A stretch of 64,000 nt of DNA from Streptomyces sp. SCUT-3. Its GTDB lineage: Bacteria > Actinomycetota > Actinomycetes > Streptomycetales > Streptomycetaceae. A model generated the notes under the pieces. The model saw only the letters and a program-made list of their open reading frames with translations. It did not search any database and had not been told where the DNA came from. Both the position numbers and the translations under genes were made by a program. Every line of letters begins with the position of its first letter. The first letter of the stretch is position 1. Positions 1-8,727 of this stretch are shown piece after piece. The stretch is from positions 4,130,501 through 4,194,500 of the forward strand of contig NZ_CP046907.1 in NCBI RefSeq assembly GCF_014083985.1. Direction: 5' to 3'.

Positions 1-3000
1 ACGCGCAGGTAGCGGGTGCCGGGGGCGTCCATGCGGATCTGCTCGGTGCCGCCCCGGCCGTCGCGGACCACCGCCGCGGTCGACCAGGTGCGGCCGTCCG
101 CGGAGGTCATGATCCGGTAGCCGGAGGCGTACGCGTCCTGCCAGCGCAGCACGACCTTGCCGATCCGCTCCTCGCGCCCGAGGTCCACCTGTACCCAGGA
201 GCCGTCCTCGGCCGGGGAGGACCAGCGGGTGGACGGGTCGCCGTCGGAGACGGCGGAGGCGGGGAAGTCGTCGGTCTCGTCGGCGGAGGAGGTCGCGGCG
301 GCGCCCAGGGCCAGGTCCTGCCCGGTGGTCCTCGGGTACGCCCGCACCGTCACCTGCTGCCGCACGGTGCGCCCGTCGACGGTGAAGCCCACCGGCACCG
401 TGTACTCGCCGGAGGGGGTGTCCTTCGGCACCGAGATCTCCACCGCGGCGGTCAGCCGGCCGCCCCGCTGCAGCACCACGCGGCCCGGGGTCTTCGCCTC
501 GATGCCCTTCGGGGCCTTCGCCGACATCCTGCCGCGGGCGGCGTCCGCGCGGGTCGCCTCCAGTTCGGCCTCCACCCGCACCGGCCTTCCGCCGATCTCG
601 GCGTCGACCGTGGTGCGGTCCAGCTTCATCCGGGCGGCGGGGGCGTCGGCGAACCACGGCACCATCTCGTGCACGGCCGGGGGCTCGGCGCCCTGCGCCC
701 ACACCAGCCGCATCGCGTCCGCGCGCACGCCGCCCGCGGCCAGCTCCGTCCAGCCCTGCCCCAGCCCGCCGAGGCGGCGCCAGGAGCCGTCCTCGGTGCG
801 CACCTGCACGGACGCCGAGGAGTGCGGGCCGGGGCCGGACAGCACGGTCACCTTGTCCAGCGGCCGCACCGCGCCGAACTCGACGCTCAGGGCGCCGGCG
901 GCCCGCGTGGCGGCCCGGTAGGCGGTCTCGGGGTCGCCGTCGGTGGCGGCCGCGGGGGAGGAGCCGGCCGCCGCGGGCGGCGCGGCGACCCGCCCGGACG
1001 AGCGGGCCGACTCCGCCGCCGTCACCGCGAAGGAGCGCACGGCCACCGCGTTCGGCTGGGTGCTCAGGGCCCGCACCCGCAGGTGGCGGGCCTGCGCGCC
1101 CTCGGGCAGGGAGAACGCCACGGTCCTGCGGCCGTGGAAGGTGCCCGCCCGCTTCCAGTCCGAGCCGGTCGCGGAGTACTCCAGCACCCCGTGGCGCAGG
1201 TAGTCGTCGTCGGCCGCGGAACCGTCGCCGGAGCCCATCTCCACGCGCACCCGGCCGACCCGCTGCACCGACCCCAGGTCGACGCCGAAGGAGTCCCCCT
1301 CCTCGGGCGGGCTGTCGGTCCAGTAGAACGTCGAACCGCGCCCGTCCAGCATCAGCGCGGGGGAGGAGGCGCGGGCCGACCCCATGGTGCTGGTGGCCGT
1401 GCGGCCGTCCGGCCGCACGCCGGTCCAGCCGTCGGCCTCCCGGGCCGCCCGGTCCAGGAACGGGTCGAGCACCCCGTCGCCGACCGTCGCGGAGGACGCG
1501 GAGATCGCCGCGGCGGTCTTCTGCAGCACCAGCTGCGCCTGCCAGCCCCCGGCGCCGTCGCCCCTGCGCTGGGCCGCCAGCATGTCCACGGCGGCCTCCC
1601 CGGCCCTGCCGTACCGCGACAGCTGCGCCAGCCAGGGACGGGCCTCGCTCTCCAGGGCGCCCCCCGCCACCCGGCCCAGCCGGTCCGGGGCGGACCGCAT
1701 CGTGGTGAAGGCGGCCCTGAGCCTGCCGGCCGCCCGCTCGAACCGCCTGTCGTCGGAACCGCCGCGCGCCGCCCAGAACTCCTTGATCAGGGGGCGCAGG
1801 TAGGACGACTCGGCGGTGCCCAGGGCCGAGGACGCCTGGTGGGAGGCGAGCACCTCCAGCGCCTCGCGGCCGGCGCCGCTGCCCGCGGCCAGGTCCGCGA
1901 CGGCCGCCTCCCACGAGGCGTCGGGCCGGTAGGCGCGCGGGTTCCAGGCGTAGTCGGCCACCGTGAACAGCGCGATCCGGGAGGCGGCCGGCTGCTGCAT
2001 GGCGTTGGCGAGCAGGCCGGCGGAGGCGGCCGCGACCGCCGGGTCGCGGCCGGTGTAGGGGCCGAGGAAGAGCCGGTCCTCCGCGTAGTCGTTGACCGGG
2101 TAGTTGTCCATGGTCAGCAGCGGGTGCCCGAACGCCTCGCGGGCCTTCGACAGCTGGGTGCCGGTGATCCTCTCCGGGACCACGCCGACGCCGGTCCAGG
2201 CCACCTGCACCCGCCCGTCCAGGTTCTCGGCCAGCGCGGTCCGGTACTTGGTCGCACCGGCCTGGTAGTACTCGGTCGGCATCAGCGACAGCGGCGGGGC
2301 CGAGGGGTGCTTCGCGCGCAGGTGGGCCGAGAGCGCGTTCGCCACCTGGGCCTGCGCCCGGGCGGCGGCCTGCGGGCCGCTGCCGTAGGCGTGCGAGTCG
2401 TCCCCGCAGTGCCACTCGGTGTAGCTGACGTCCTGGAACTGCAGCTGGAACGCGCGCACACCCGCGTCCCACAGCTGGTCCACCTTGCGCCTGAGCGCCT
2501 CGGAGTCCTCGGGGGAGGAGAAGCACAGCGACTGGCCGGGGGAGACCGCCCAGGCCAGCGTCACGTGGTTGGCCCCCGCCCTCCGGGCCAGCTCGCGCAT
2601 CCTCTCCAGCTCCTCAGCCGGGTAGGGGTCGCGCCAGCGGGCCTGGCGGTAGGGGTCGTCACCGGGCGCGTACAGGTAGAGGTTCTGCTTGGTGCGGCCC
2701 ATGAAGTCCAACTGCTCCAGGCGCTCCCGGTGGGTCCACGGCTCCCCGTAGAAGCCCTCGACCAGGCCGCGCACCGGCGCCGACGGCCAGTCGCGCACCA
2801 CCACCTTCGGGAAGCCGCGCCCGCCGCCGGTGACGCCGGTCAGCTGACGCAGCGTCTGCACGGCGTGGAACAGGCCGTCCCCGCCGACGCCATGCATCGC
2901 CACCACGTCCCGGCCGGCCGTCCGACCGGCCGCCAGCAGGTAGCCGCCTGACGGCAGGTCGCCCCGCTCCGGGGCGTCCAGCGCGGCCAGGACGGCGTCG

Positions 3001-3449
3001 GCCCGCGCCCCGCCCGCGTACACCAGCAGGCCGTCGTCGGGGACGGCGCCGTTCGGGCCGACCGTGGAGACCTCCGCCGCACCGGCCGACCGCAGGACCT
3101 CCCGCAGCGCCTCCAGGGAGTGCCGGTCGGCCTCGCGGGCGGCGACCACGGTGACCCGGGGGGTCACGGTGACCTCGCCGCCGCGGCGCTGCGCCGACTG
3201 CGGACGCGGCCACACCCGCGCCGTCGACGGGGAGTCGCCCTCCTCCACGCCCCCGGCCCCCTCCCCGGGGCCCGGTGGGTCCGAGGCCTCCCGGGCGCCC
3301 GTGGAGACCGGATCGGGGACGGCCGAGGCGGACCGGGCGCCGACGGGGGCCGCCGCAGCCCCGGAGGGGGCGCCGAACACGCTGCCGATGACAGCGGCCA
3401 CCAGGGCCGCCGCGCCCGCCGCCCTGGGCCTGCTCCGCCGCGACTGCAC
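1..3449 (-). CDS. Secreted GH84 beta-N-acetylglucosaminidase (hyaluronidase family), 3' end beyond window
   Basis: Exported glycosidase of the GH84 (NagJ/O-GlcNAcase-like) family, expected to cleave terminal beta-GlcNAc from glycans. The N-terminus is a signal peptide (basic RRSRPR stretch, then an alanine-rich hydrophobic core). A GH20b/GH84 N-domain follows, then the catalytic domain with VEGFYGEPW, YAPGDDPY, WTGVGVV, NYPVNDY and TVADYAWN, all close to Clostridium NagJ. The C-terminal third carries F5/8 (discoidin)-type carbohydrate-binding segments, with an NPCBM-associated NEW3-like segment between them; the last one is cut by the window edge, leaving about 1149 codons. The position of the two catalytic aspartates (WDDI in NagJ) reads FQDVS here, so the first Asp is Gln. 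The GGAGG at 3458-3462 is only 2 nt from the ATG at 3455 but 8 nt from the GTG at 3449, so GTG is preferred. Confidence 0.88.
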   Translation of the reverse strand, partial: MQSRRSRPRAAGAAALVAAVIGSVFGAPSGAAAAPVGARSASAVPDPVSTGAREASDPPGPGEGAGGVEEGDSPSTARVWPRPQSAQRRGGEVTVTPRVTVVAAREADRHSLEALREVLRSAGAAEVSTVGPNGAVPDDGLLVYAGGARADAVLAALDAPERGDLPSGGYLLAAGRTAGRDVVAMHGVGGDGLFHAVQTLRQLTGVTGGGRGFPKVVVRDWPSAPVRGLVEGFYGEPWTHRERLEQLDFMGRTKQNLYLYAPGDDPYRQARWRDPYPAEELERMRELARRAGANHVTLAWAVSPGQSLCFSSPEDSEALRRKVDQLWDAGVRAFQLQFQDVSYTEWHCGDDSHAYGSGPQAAARAQAQVANALSAHLRAKHPSAPPLSLMPTEYYQAGATKYRTALAENLDGRVQVAWTGVGVVPERITGTQLSKAREAFGHPLLTMDNYPVNDYAEDRLFLGPYTGRDPAVAAASAGLLANAMQQPAASRIALFTVADYAWNPRAYRPDASWEAAVADLAAGSGAGREALEVLASHQASSALGTAESSYLRPLIKEFWAARGGSDDRRFERAAGRLRAAFTTMRSAPDRLGRVAGGALESEARPWLAQLSRYGRAGEAAVDMLAAQRRGDGAGGWQAQLVLQKTAAAISASSATVGDGVLDPFLDRAAREADGWTGVRPDGRTATSTMGSARASSPALMLDGRGSTFYWTDSPPEEGDSFGVDLGSVQRVGRVRVEMGSGDGSAADDDYLRHGVLEYSATGSDWKRAGTFHGRRTVAFSLPEGAQARHLRVRALSTQPNAVAVRSFAVTAAESARSSGRVAAPPAAAGSSPAAATDGDPETAYRAATRAAGALSVEFGAVRPLDKVTVLSGPGPHSSASVQVRTEDGSWRRLGGLGQGWTELAAGGVRADAMRLVWAQGAEPPAVHEMVPWFADAPAARMKLDRTTVDAEIGGRPVRVEAELEATRADAARGRMSAKAPKGIEAKTPGRVVLQRGGRLTAAVEISVPKDTPSGEYTVPVGFTVDGRTVRQQVTVRAYPRTTGQDLALGAAATSSADETDDFPASAVSDGDPSTRWSSPAEDGSWVQVDLGREERIGKVVLRWQDAYASGYRIMTSADGRTWSTAAVVRDGRGGTEQIRMDAPGTRYLR

Positions 3450-3651
3450 GTACATCTCCTCCGACTGGCTCAAGTACCGCACGCGCGTAGGTCCGAAAGC
3501 CCATCACCTGCCCGGCGGGGTGTCAACGACGGTGGATGATATGGCCGTTTTGCCCACCGGGACGGATGCGGCGCACCGGCCGAAAACACCCCGGGAGCCG
3601 CCGCGGCCGCCGTACCGCGCCCATGACCCCCGCGGGATCCTGGACGGGGCC

Positions 3652-3657
3652 TACAGT
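3652..3657 (+). promoter_or_regulatory. -10 box (TACAGT) of a leaderless amidase transcript
   Basis: TACAGT fits the actinobacterial TANNNT -10 hexamer and ends 7 nt before the GTG at 3665. No Shine-Dalgarno sequence precedes that GTG. The spacing predicts transcription starting at the start codon itself. Confidence 0.5.
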
Positions 3658-3664
3658 GGGCGGC

Positions 3665-5110
3665 GTGGGCGACGAACTTCACCGGATGACGATGCTCCAG
3701 CAGGCCGCCGCGATCCGCTCGGGCGACCTCTCCCCGGTCGAGCTGGCCGAGCACTACCTGCGCCGCATCGAGAGGTACGACGACGACCTCGGCGCGTACG
3801 TGACCGTCACCGCCGACCGGGCGATGGACGACGCCCGCCGCGCGCAGGAACTCCTGGCCGGCGCGGCGCGGCACGGCGCCCGGGGCGCCGACCGCGGGCT
3901 GCCGCCGCTGCTCGGGGTGCCGGTGCCGATCAAGGACCTCACCCCTGTGCCCGGAGTGCGCTTCACCGCCGGCTCCGCCGTCCTGGCCCGCAACGTCGCG
4001 CGCCCGGACACCGAGACCCGCGTCGGGCAGCTGCTGCGCGAGGCCGGCACCGTGCTGCTGGGCAAGACCAACACCCCCGAGTTCGGCCTCCCCGCCTACA
4101 CGGAGAGCGCGGTCGCCCCGCCGGCCCGCACCCCGTACGACACCACCCGCGGAGCGGGCGGCTCCAGCGGCGGCGCGGCGGCGGCCGTCGCCGCCGGCCT
4201 GGCCCCGGCCGCGCACGGCAGCGACGGCGGCGGCTCGATCCGCATCCCGGCCTCCTGCTGCGGCGTCGTCGGCCTCAAGCCGAGCCGCGGGCGGGTCAGC
4301 CCCGGCCCCTACGGCGACGTCAGCGGCCTGGCGGTCAACGGGCCCATCGCCCGCACCGTCCGCGACGCCGCCGCGCTGCTGGACGTCATGGCCGCGCCCA
4401 CCCCCGGCGACCCGTTCCCCCTGCCGCCGCCCGAGACCTCCTTCCTGTCCTGGTGCGACAGCGAGCCGCGCGGCCTGCGCATCGCCCGCTGGGCCGACCC
4501 CGACCCGCCCGGCGTCACCGTCGACCCGCAGGTCCTGGCCGCCTACGAGAAGACCTCGGAACTGCTGGAACGGCTGGGCCACACCGTGGTCGACGTCCCC
4601 CAGCCGCTGGGCCCGCACGACCGCGACGCCTTCACCCCGGTCTGGGCGGCACTGGCCGCCCTCGTCCCGGTCCCCGACGGGCTCGAGGGCGAGCTGCAGC
4701 CCCTCAGCCGCTGGCTGCGCGAGCAGGGCCGGGCCGTCACCGGCGTCGGGTACGCCCGGGCCCTGGACGCCATGCAGCGGGCGGGCCGCAGGCTGGGCGC
4801 CGCCGTCGCCGGGTACGACGCCGTGCTCACCCCCACCCTCGCGCAGCTCCCGCAGCCCGTCGGAGCACTGCGCGACGACGCGGACCCGGCGGCCGACTTC
4901 GCCGCGCAGATCGCCTTCACCCCCTTCACCGCGCCGTGGAACATCGCCGGCCACCCGGCGGTCTCGCTCCCGCTGCACCGGTCCGCGGAGGGCCTGCCGA
5001 TCGGCATGATGCTGGCCGCGCAGCCCGGCGGCGAGGGGGTGCTCCTCCAGTTGGCCGCCCAGCTGGAGACCGCCCTGCCGTGGAGCGACCACCGGCCGCC
5101 GCAAACGTGA
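3665..5110 (+). CDS. Amidase (amidase-signature family)
   Basis: Ser-cisSer-Lys hydrolase of 481 aa that would hydrolyse a carboxylic amide in the cytoplasm; the substrate cannot be read from the sequence. The signature is intact: Lys90 in VPVPIKD, the GGSSGG loop at residues 165-170 (cis-Ser) and Ser191 in DGGGSIRIP (nucleophile). Length is normal for the family. The GTG at 3665 is chosen because a TACAGT -10 box ends 7 nt upstream and the protein begins just before the first conserved helix; an in-frame GTG at 3656 would overlap that box. It has the resemblance of Asp-tRNA/Glu-tRNA amidotransferase GatA, but no gatB or gatC lies nearby, so a stand-alone amidase is more likely. Confidence 0.92.
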   Translation: MGDELHRMTMLQQAAAIRSGDLSPVELAEHYLRRIERYDDDLGAYVTVTADRAMDDARRAQELLAGAARHGARGADRGLPPLLGVPVPIKDLTPVPGVRFTAGSAVLARNVARPDTETRVGQLLREAGTVLLGKTNTPEFGLPAYTESAVAPPARTPYDTTRGAGGSSGGAAAAVAAGLAPAAHGSDGGGSIRIPASCCGVVGLKPSRGRVSPGPYGDVSGLAVNGPIARTVRDAAALLDVMAAPTPGDPFPLPPPETSFLSWCDSEPRGLRIARWADPDPPGVTVDPQVLAAYEKTSELLERLGHTVVDVPQPLGPHDRDAFTPVWAALAALVPVPDGLEGELQPLSRWLREQGRAVTGVGYARALDAMQRAGRRLGAAVAGYDAVLTPTLAQLPQPVGALRDDADPAADFAAQIAFTPFTAPWNIAGHPAVSLPLHRSAEGLPIGMMLAAQPGGEGVLLQLAAQLETALPWSDHRPPQT

Positions 5111-5165
5111 GTCGCGTCACGGGACGGGTCCGATCGTGGCTGCCCCCGCACCTGCGTGGGTAGGA

Positions 5166-5504
5166 ATGGTGCGTTCACACGACGTCGAGCCCTACGGAGA
5201 CCCCGAAGTGGCCGTTCCCGCCGACCTACTGGTGTCCGCTCTGTCCAACACGCCGGAAATCCCGGAGAGTCGCCGGCCGTGCGACTACGGTGACGAAGTG
5301 GACTCCTCGCACGGCTCCCCCGAGCCGCCCCTGACCTCGGAGCCCGCGTTCGCCGAGGACACCCCGCTCACCAGCGAGGCGCCGCTGGCGGACGAGGTCC
5401 CCCTGACCAGTGAGCCGCCCGCCGTCGGCCGGATGCACGCCGACGAGTCCTGGAGCGAGGAACTCACCGAGCCGATGGAGCACACGGAGCCGACGGAGGT
5501 CTGA
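5166..5504 (+). CDS. Small acidic repeat protein coupled to malQ, function unknown
   Basis: Not recognised as a known family. The 112-residue product is strongly acidic and probably disordered. Its C-terminal half carries three copies of a roughly 12-residue unit beginning PLTSE (PLTSEPAFAEDT, PLTSEAPLADEV, PLTSEPPAVG). No signal peptide, membrane segment or cysteine cluster is present; one Cys occurs mid-protein. The stop codon overlaps the malQ start as TGATG at 5502-5506, so the two genes are translationally coupled and the protein may modulate or accompany the glucanotransferase. The ATG at 5166 is chosen; upstream in-frame starts are possible. Codon use is typical of the host. Confidence 0.7.
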   Translation: MVRSHDVEPYGDPEVAVPADLLVSALSNTPEIPESRRPCDYGDEVDSSHGSPEPPLTSEPAFAEDTPLTSEAPLADEVPLTSEPPAVGRMHADESWSEELTEPMEHTEPTEV

Positions 5505-7651
5505 TGACCCGACCCGACGGGGGAACGCACGGGGGGACGCACGGAGGACGGGGCGCGGCGGCGGGCGGGGGCTGCGGTCCCGCCCTGGCCGAACTGGCCG
5601 CCCGCCACGGCGTGGACACCCGGTTCCGGCCCTTCCCGGACCGGCCGGCGGGCGTCCCCCCGGAGACGGTGGTCGCGGTCCTCGGCGCCCTGGGCGTCGA
5701 CGCGACCACACCCGGCGCGGTCCGGGCCGCCCTCGCCCGCCACGACGAGCAGGCCGCCGAACGCCTGCTGCCGCCCTGCGCCGTCGCACGGACCGGCACG
5801 GGCGCCCGCGGCCGCCCGCCGGTGCCCCCGGGCACCGCCCTGCACGTCACCCTCGAGGACGGCACCTCCCGCGAGTGGGACGGCACCGACGGGCTGCCGC
5901 CCGGCCGCCACCGCCTGACCGCCCGCGCCCCCGACGGCCGCACCGACACCGCCCCCCTGATCGTCGCCCCGCCCCGGCTGCCCGGGCCCCCGCGGCGCGG
6001 ACACGGCCTGATGGTGCAGCTGTACTCGCTGCTGTCGCAGCGCTCCTGGGGCATGGGCGACCTCGGCGACCTGGCCGACCTGGCCTCCTGGGCCGGCCGC
6101 CGCCTGGGCTCGGACTTCCTCCAGATCAACCCGCTGCACGCGGCCGTGCCCGCCGCCGGCGGGGCCCCCACCGACCCCTCCCCCTACCGGCCCTCCTCCC
6201 GCCGCTTCGCCGACCCGGTCCACCTGCGCGTCGAGGACGTCCCCGAGTTCGCCCTGCTGCGCGGCACCGACCGCGAGCGCGCCGGGGCGCTGCTGGAGCG
6301 GGCCGACAACCTGCGCGAGTCCGTGCTGCGCAAGGGCGCGCTCATCGACCGCGACGCGGTGTGGGCGCTGAAGCGGGAAGCCCTCCACCTGCTGCGCCGC
6401 GTCCCCCTCGGCCCCGGCCGCACCGCCGAGTACCTCGACTTCCTCGCCGAGCAGGGCCGGTCCCTGGACGACCACGCCACCTGGTGCGCACTCGCCGAGG
6501 CCCACGGCCCCGACTGGCGCACCTGGCCGGCCGGCCTGCGCGACCCCCGCTCCGGGCAGACCGCCCGCGCCCGTCAGGAACGCCGCGAGGAGGTCGACTT
6601 CCACCGCTGGCTGGCCTGGCTCGTCCACGGCCAGCTGGTCGCGGCACAGCGCACCGCCCGGCAGGCCGGCATGGCCGTCGGCATCGTCCACGACCTGGCG
6701 GTGGGCGTGCACCCGCACGGCTCCGACGCATGGGCGCTCCAGGACGAACTGGCCGCCGGCATGTCGGTGGGCGCCCCGCCGGACGCCTTCAGCCCCCACG
6801 GCCAGGACTGGGGACTGCCGCCCTGGCGGCCCGACGCCCTGGCCGCCCGCGCCTACGCCCCCTACGGCGAGCTGCTGCACAACCTGCTGCGGTACGCCGG
6901 CGGCCTGCGCGTCGACCACGTGATGGGGCTGTTCCGCCTGTGGTGGGTGCCCGAGGGCAGGCCGCCGACCGAGGGCGCCTACGTCCGCTACGACGCCGAC
7001 GCCATGCTGGGCGTCCTCGCCCTGGAGGCCCACCGGGCCGGGGCCGTCGTGGTGGGGGAGGACCTCGGCACGGTCGAGCCCGGAGTGCGCGAGGAACTGG
7101 CCGGCCGGGGGATCCTGGGCACCTCCGTGCTCTGGTTCGAACGCGACCACGACGGCGACGGCGCGCCCCTGCCCCCCAGGGCGTGGCGCGACGACTGCCT
7201 GGCCACCGCGACCACCCACGACCTGCCCAGCACCGCGGCCCGCCTGACCGGCGAGCACGTCGGCCTGCGGCACCGCCTCGGCCTGCTGGCCCGGCCCCTG
7301 GCGGAGGAGCAGGAGGAGGCCGCCGCCGAGGTCGCCGAGTGGATCACCGTCCTGGAACGGCTGGGGCTGCTGCCCGAGGGGCGGGCCGGGGACGAGGAGG
7401 AGGTGGTGCGGGCCGTGCACCGGTTCCTCCTGCGCACCCCGGCGCGGATGGTCGGCGTCTGGCTGCCGGACGCGGTCGGCGACCGCCGCCCGCAGAACCT
7501 CCCCGGCACCTGGGACCAGTACCCCAACTGGCGGCTGCCGGTCGCCGACGCGCAGGGCCGCCCGGTCACCCTGGAACAGCTCGCCGCCTCCCCCCGGCTG
7601 CAGGCCCTGGCCGACGAACTGCGCCGATTGCCCACCGGCACGCCCCACTGA
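5504..7651 (+). CDS. malQ: 4-alpha-glucanotransferase (amylomaltase)
   Basis: GH77 enzyme of 715 aa that transfers maltooligosaccharide units between alpha-1,4-glucans in cytoplasmic glycogen and maltodextrin metabolism. Family motifs are present in order: SWGMGDLGDL, DFLQINPLHA, the nucleophile region RVDHVMGLFRLWW, the acid/base region VGEDLGTVEPGVRE and the transition-state region TTHDLPSTAA. Length agrees with the long actinobacterial MalQ form, which has an extra N-terminal domain. The ATG overlaps the upstream stop codon by one base (TGATG), so expression depends on that gene. Confidence 0.96.
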   Translation: MTRPDGGTHGGTHGGRGAAAGGGCGPALAELAARHGVDTRFRPFPDRPAGVPPETVVAVLGALGVDATTPGAVRAALARHDEQAAERLLPPCAVARTGTGARGRPPVPPGTALHVTLEDGTSREWDGTDGLPPGRHRLTARAPDGRTDTAPLIVAPPRLPGPPRRGHGLMVQLYSLLSQRSWGMGDLGDLADLASWAGRRLGSDFLQINPLHAAVPAAGGAPTDPSPYRPSSRRFADPVHLRVEDVPEFALLRGTDRERAGALLERADNLRESVLRKGALIDRDAVWALKREALHLLRRVPLGPGRTAEYLDFLAEQGRSLDDHATWCALAEAHGPDWRTWPAGLRDPRSGQTARARQERREEVDFHRWLAWLVHGQLVAAQRTARQAGMAVGIVHDLAVGVHPHGSDAWALQDELAAGMSVGAPPDAFSPHGQDWGLPPWRPDALAARAYAPYGELLHNLLRYAGGLRVDHVMGLFRLWWVPEGRPPTEGAYVRYDADAMLGVLALEAHRAGAVVVGEDLGTVEPGVREELAGRGILGTSVLWFERDHDGDGAPLPPRAWRDDCLATATTHDLPSTAARLTGEHVGLRHRLGLLARPLAEEQEEAAAEVAEWITVLERLGLLPEGRAGDEEEVVRAVHRFLLRTPARMVGVWLPDAVGDRRPQNLPGTWDQYPNWRLPVADAQGRPVTLEQLAASPRLQALADELRRLPTGTPH

Positions 7652-7668
7652 CCGGCGGGGCCGGCTGA

Positions 7669-7705
7669 CCGGCGGGGCCGGACCCGATCCGTCCGGCCCC
7701 GCCGG
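7669..7705 (+). terminator. Rho-independent-type hairpin after malQ
   Basis: Perfect 15-bp inverted repeat (7669-7683 with 7691-7705, 7-nt loop), GC-rich and without a clear T-run, as is common in Streptomyces. It starts 18 nt after the malQ stop. Confidence 0.7.
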
Positions 7706-7796
7706 CCGTCACCCGCCCCGCCCTCCCGCGGGGGCGCCGGGGCAGCATCCCTCCCGACACGGGTACCCCGGTCGCGCGCGCCGCGGAGGCGTTCGC

Positions 7797-7802
7797 TACG
7801 TT
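7797..7802 (+). promoter_or_regulatory. -10 box (TACGTT) of a leaderless transcript
   Basis: TACGTT ends 6 nt before the GTG at 7809, which lacks a Shine-Dalgarno sequence. The arrangement predicts a leaderless mRNA for the small membrane protein. Confidence 0.5.
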
Positions 7803-7808
7803 AAAGGC

Positions 7809-8048
7809 GTGGTCAACAAGAACGCCCTGCGAGCAGGCACCGTCTCCGCTGCCGCGACGCTGATGCTGCTGATGTCGTCCCCCGCGTTCGCGCTCATGCG
7901 CGACGACGGCGACGACCCGGGTCCGGGCCTGAGCGCCGTCGAGACGCTCGGCCTCTACGTCGTGGCGCCGATCGTGGCCTTCCTGGTCATCACCGGCCTC
8001 GTGATGGTCACCAGCAAGTCCGACAAGGCCGTGAAGACCGGCAAGTAG
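7809..8048 (+). CDS. Small conserved membrane protein
   Basis: A 79-residue protein with an N-terminal signal-like hydrophobic segment ending in SSPAFA, a short acidic loop (RDDGDDPG), a second membrane span (about residues 45-68: YVVAPIVAFLVITGLVMV) and a short basic tail (KSDKAVKTGK). This layout resembles small Streptomyces membrane proteins of unknown function. The GTG start is supported by a -10 box 6 nt upstream. No enzymatic motif is visible. It stands alone between the malQ terminator and the accessory patch. Confidence 0.75.
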   Translation: MVNKNALRAGTVSAAATLMLLMSSPAFALMRDDGDDPGPGLSAVETLGLYVVAPIVAFLVITGLVMVTSKSDKAVKTGK

Positions 8049-8189
8049 GGCCCCGGCCCCACCGGCCGGCGTCCTCCGCCGGCCGACGGAGGCTGCGTCC
8101 TGCCCGGAAGCGCCCCCGGTGCCCCGAAGCGCCGAGGGGCGCTCTGTCATGCCCGTCCCCGGGTATCAGCCAGCCCCGCGCCCGGTGCC

Positions 8190-8600
8190 CTGCCCGCCCG
8201 GCGTCAGTCCAGCCGGAGCTCCCGGTGCGCGGTCCCGCAGGCAGTAGGAGCCGGAGGACTCCGCCTCCACCGCGACCGGCATCTCCTTCGTGCCGCCGAC
8301 CGTGCGCACCAAGTCGTCCCCGCCCGTGTTCTGCGGCCCGTTCAGTTCCGGTACGTGACGGCGAACCCGTACGCCCAACCGTCCGGCTTCCGGTGCAGTT
8401 CGCCGACGGTCACCTCGAATCCGTCCTCGTACCGCGCAGTGCCGCCGGGGCCCGACGGGTCGTATGCGCTTCCGTGGCCTTCTCCGACCTGCCGTCCGTG
8501 TCCAGCTCCTTCTCGAACTCGGACAGATCCCGCATGCCCGGCCCCACCGGTCCGGCGAAGACGGTTGGCGCTGCCGTGCAACCGATGCGGGCGTACGTGG
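8190..8600 (-). pseudogene. Decayed lipoprotein-like gene split across three frames
   Basis: Three adjacent minus-strand segments each look coding but lie in different frames. The first (about 8600-8465) begins GCTAAPTVFAGPVGPGM and continues DLSEFEKELDTDGR, like a short lipoprotein linker. The second (about 8470-8345) reads YEDGFEVTVGELHRKPDGW and YGFAVTYRN. The third (about 8346-8230) reads ELNGPQNTGGDDLVRTVGG and VEAESSGSYCL. Joined through two single-base shifts they would give one small secreted protein. No hydrophobic signal core survives before the first Cys. It is inferred to be a gene with two frameshifts and a lost 5' end; sequencing errors are the alternative. Confidence 0.5.
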
Positions 8601-8727
8601 GTGGTTGTAGGGCTGCTTGGGACGGGGCGTCGGGGTTGTGAGGCGTGTCCTTCTCAGGGCTGGTCGGTTGGTCGTGGGGGAGGCCGTGCGAGGAAGTGCG
8701 GTCCGGGAACGACGGAGGTGCAGGCCG

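Noticed and set aside
669-2951. A 760-codon plus-strand open frame opposite the GH84 gene
   Set aside because: Same reasoning: low-complexity Gly/Arg composition, opposite a gene with recognisable catalytic motifs.
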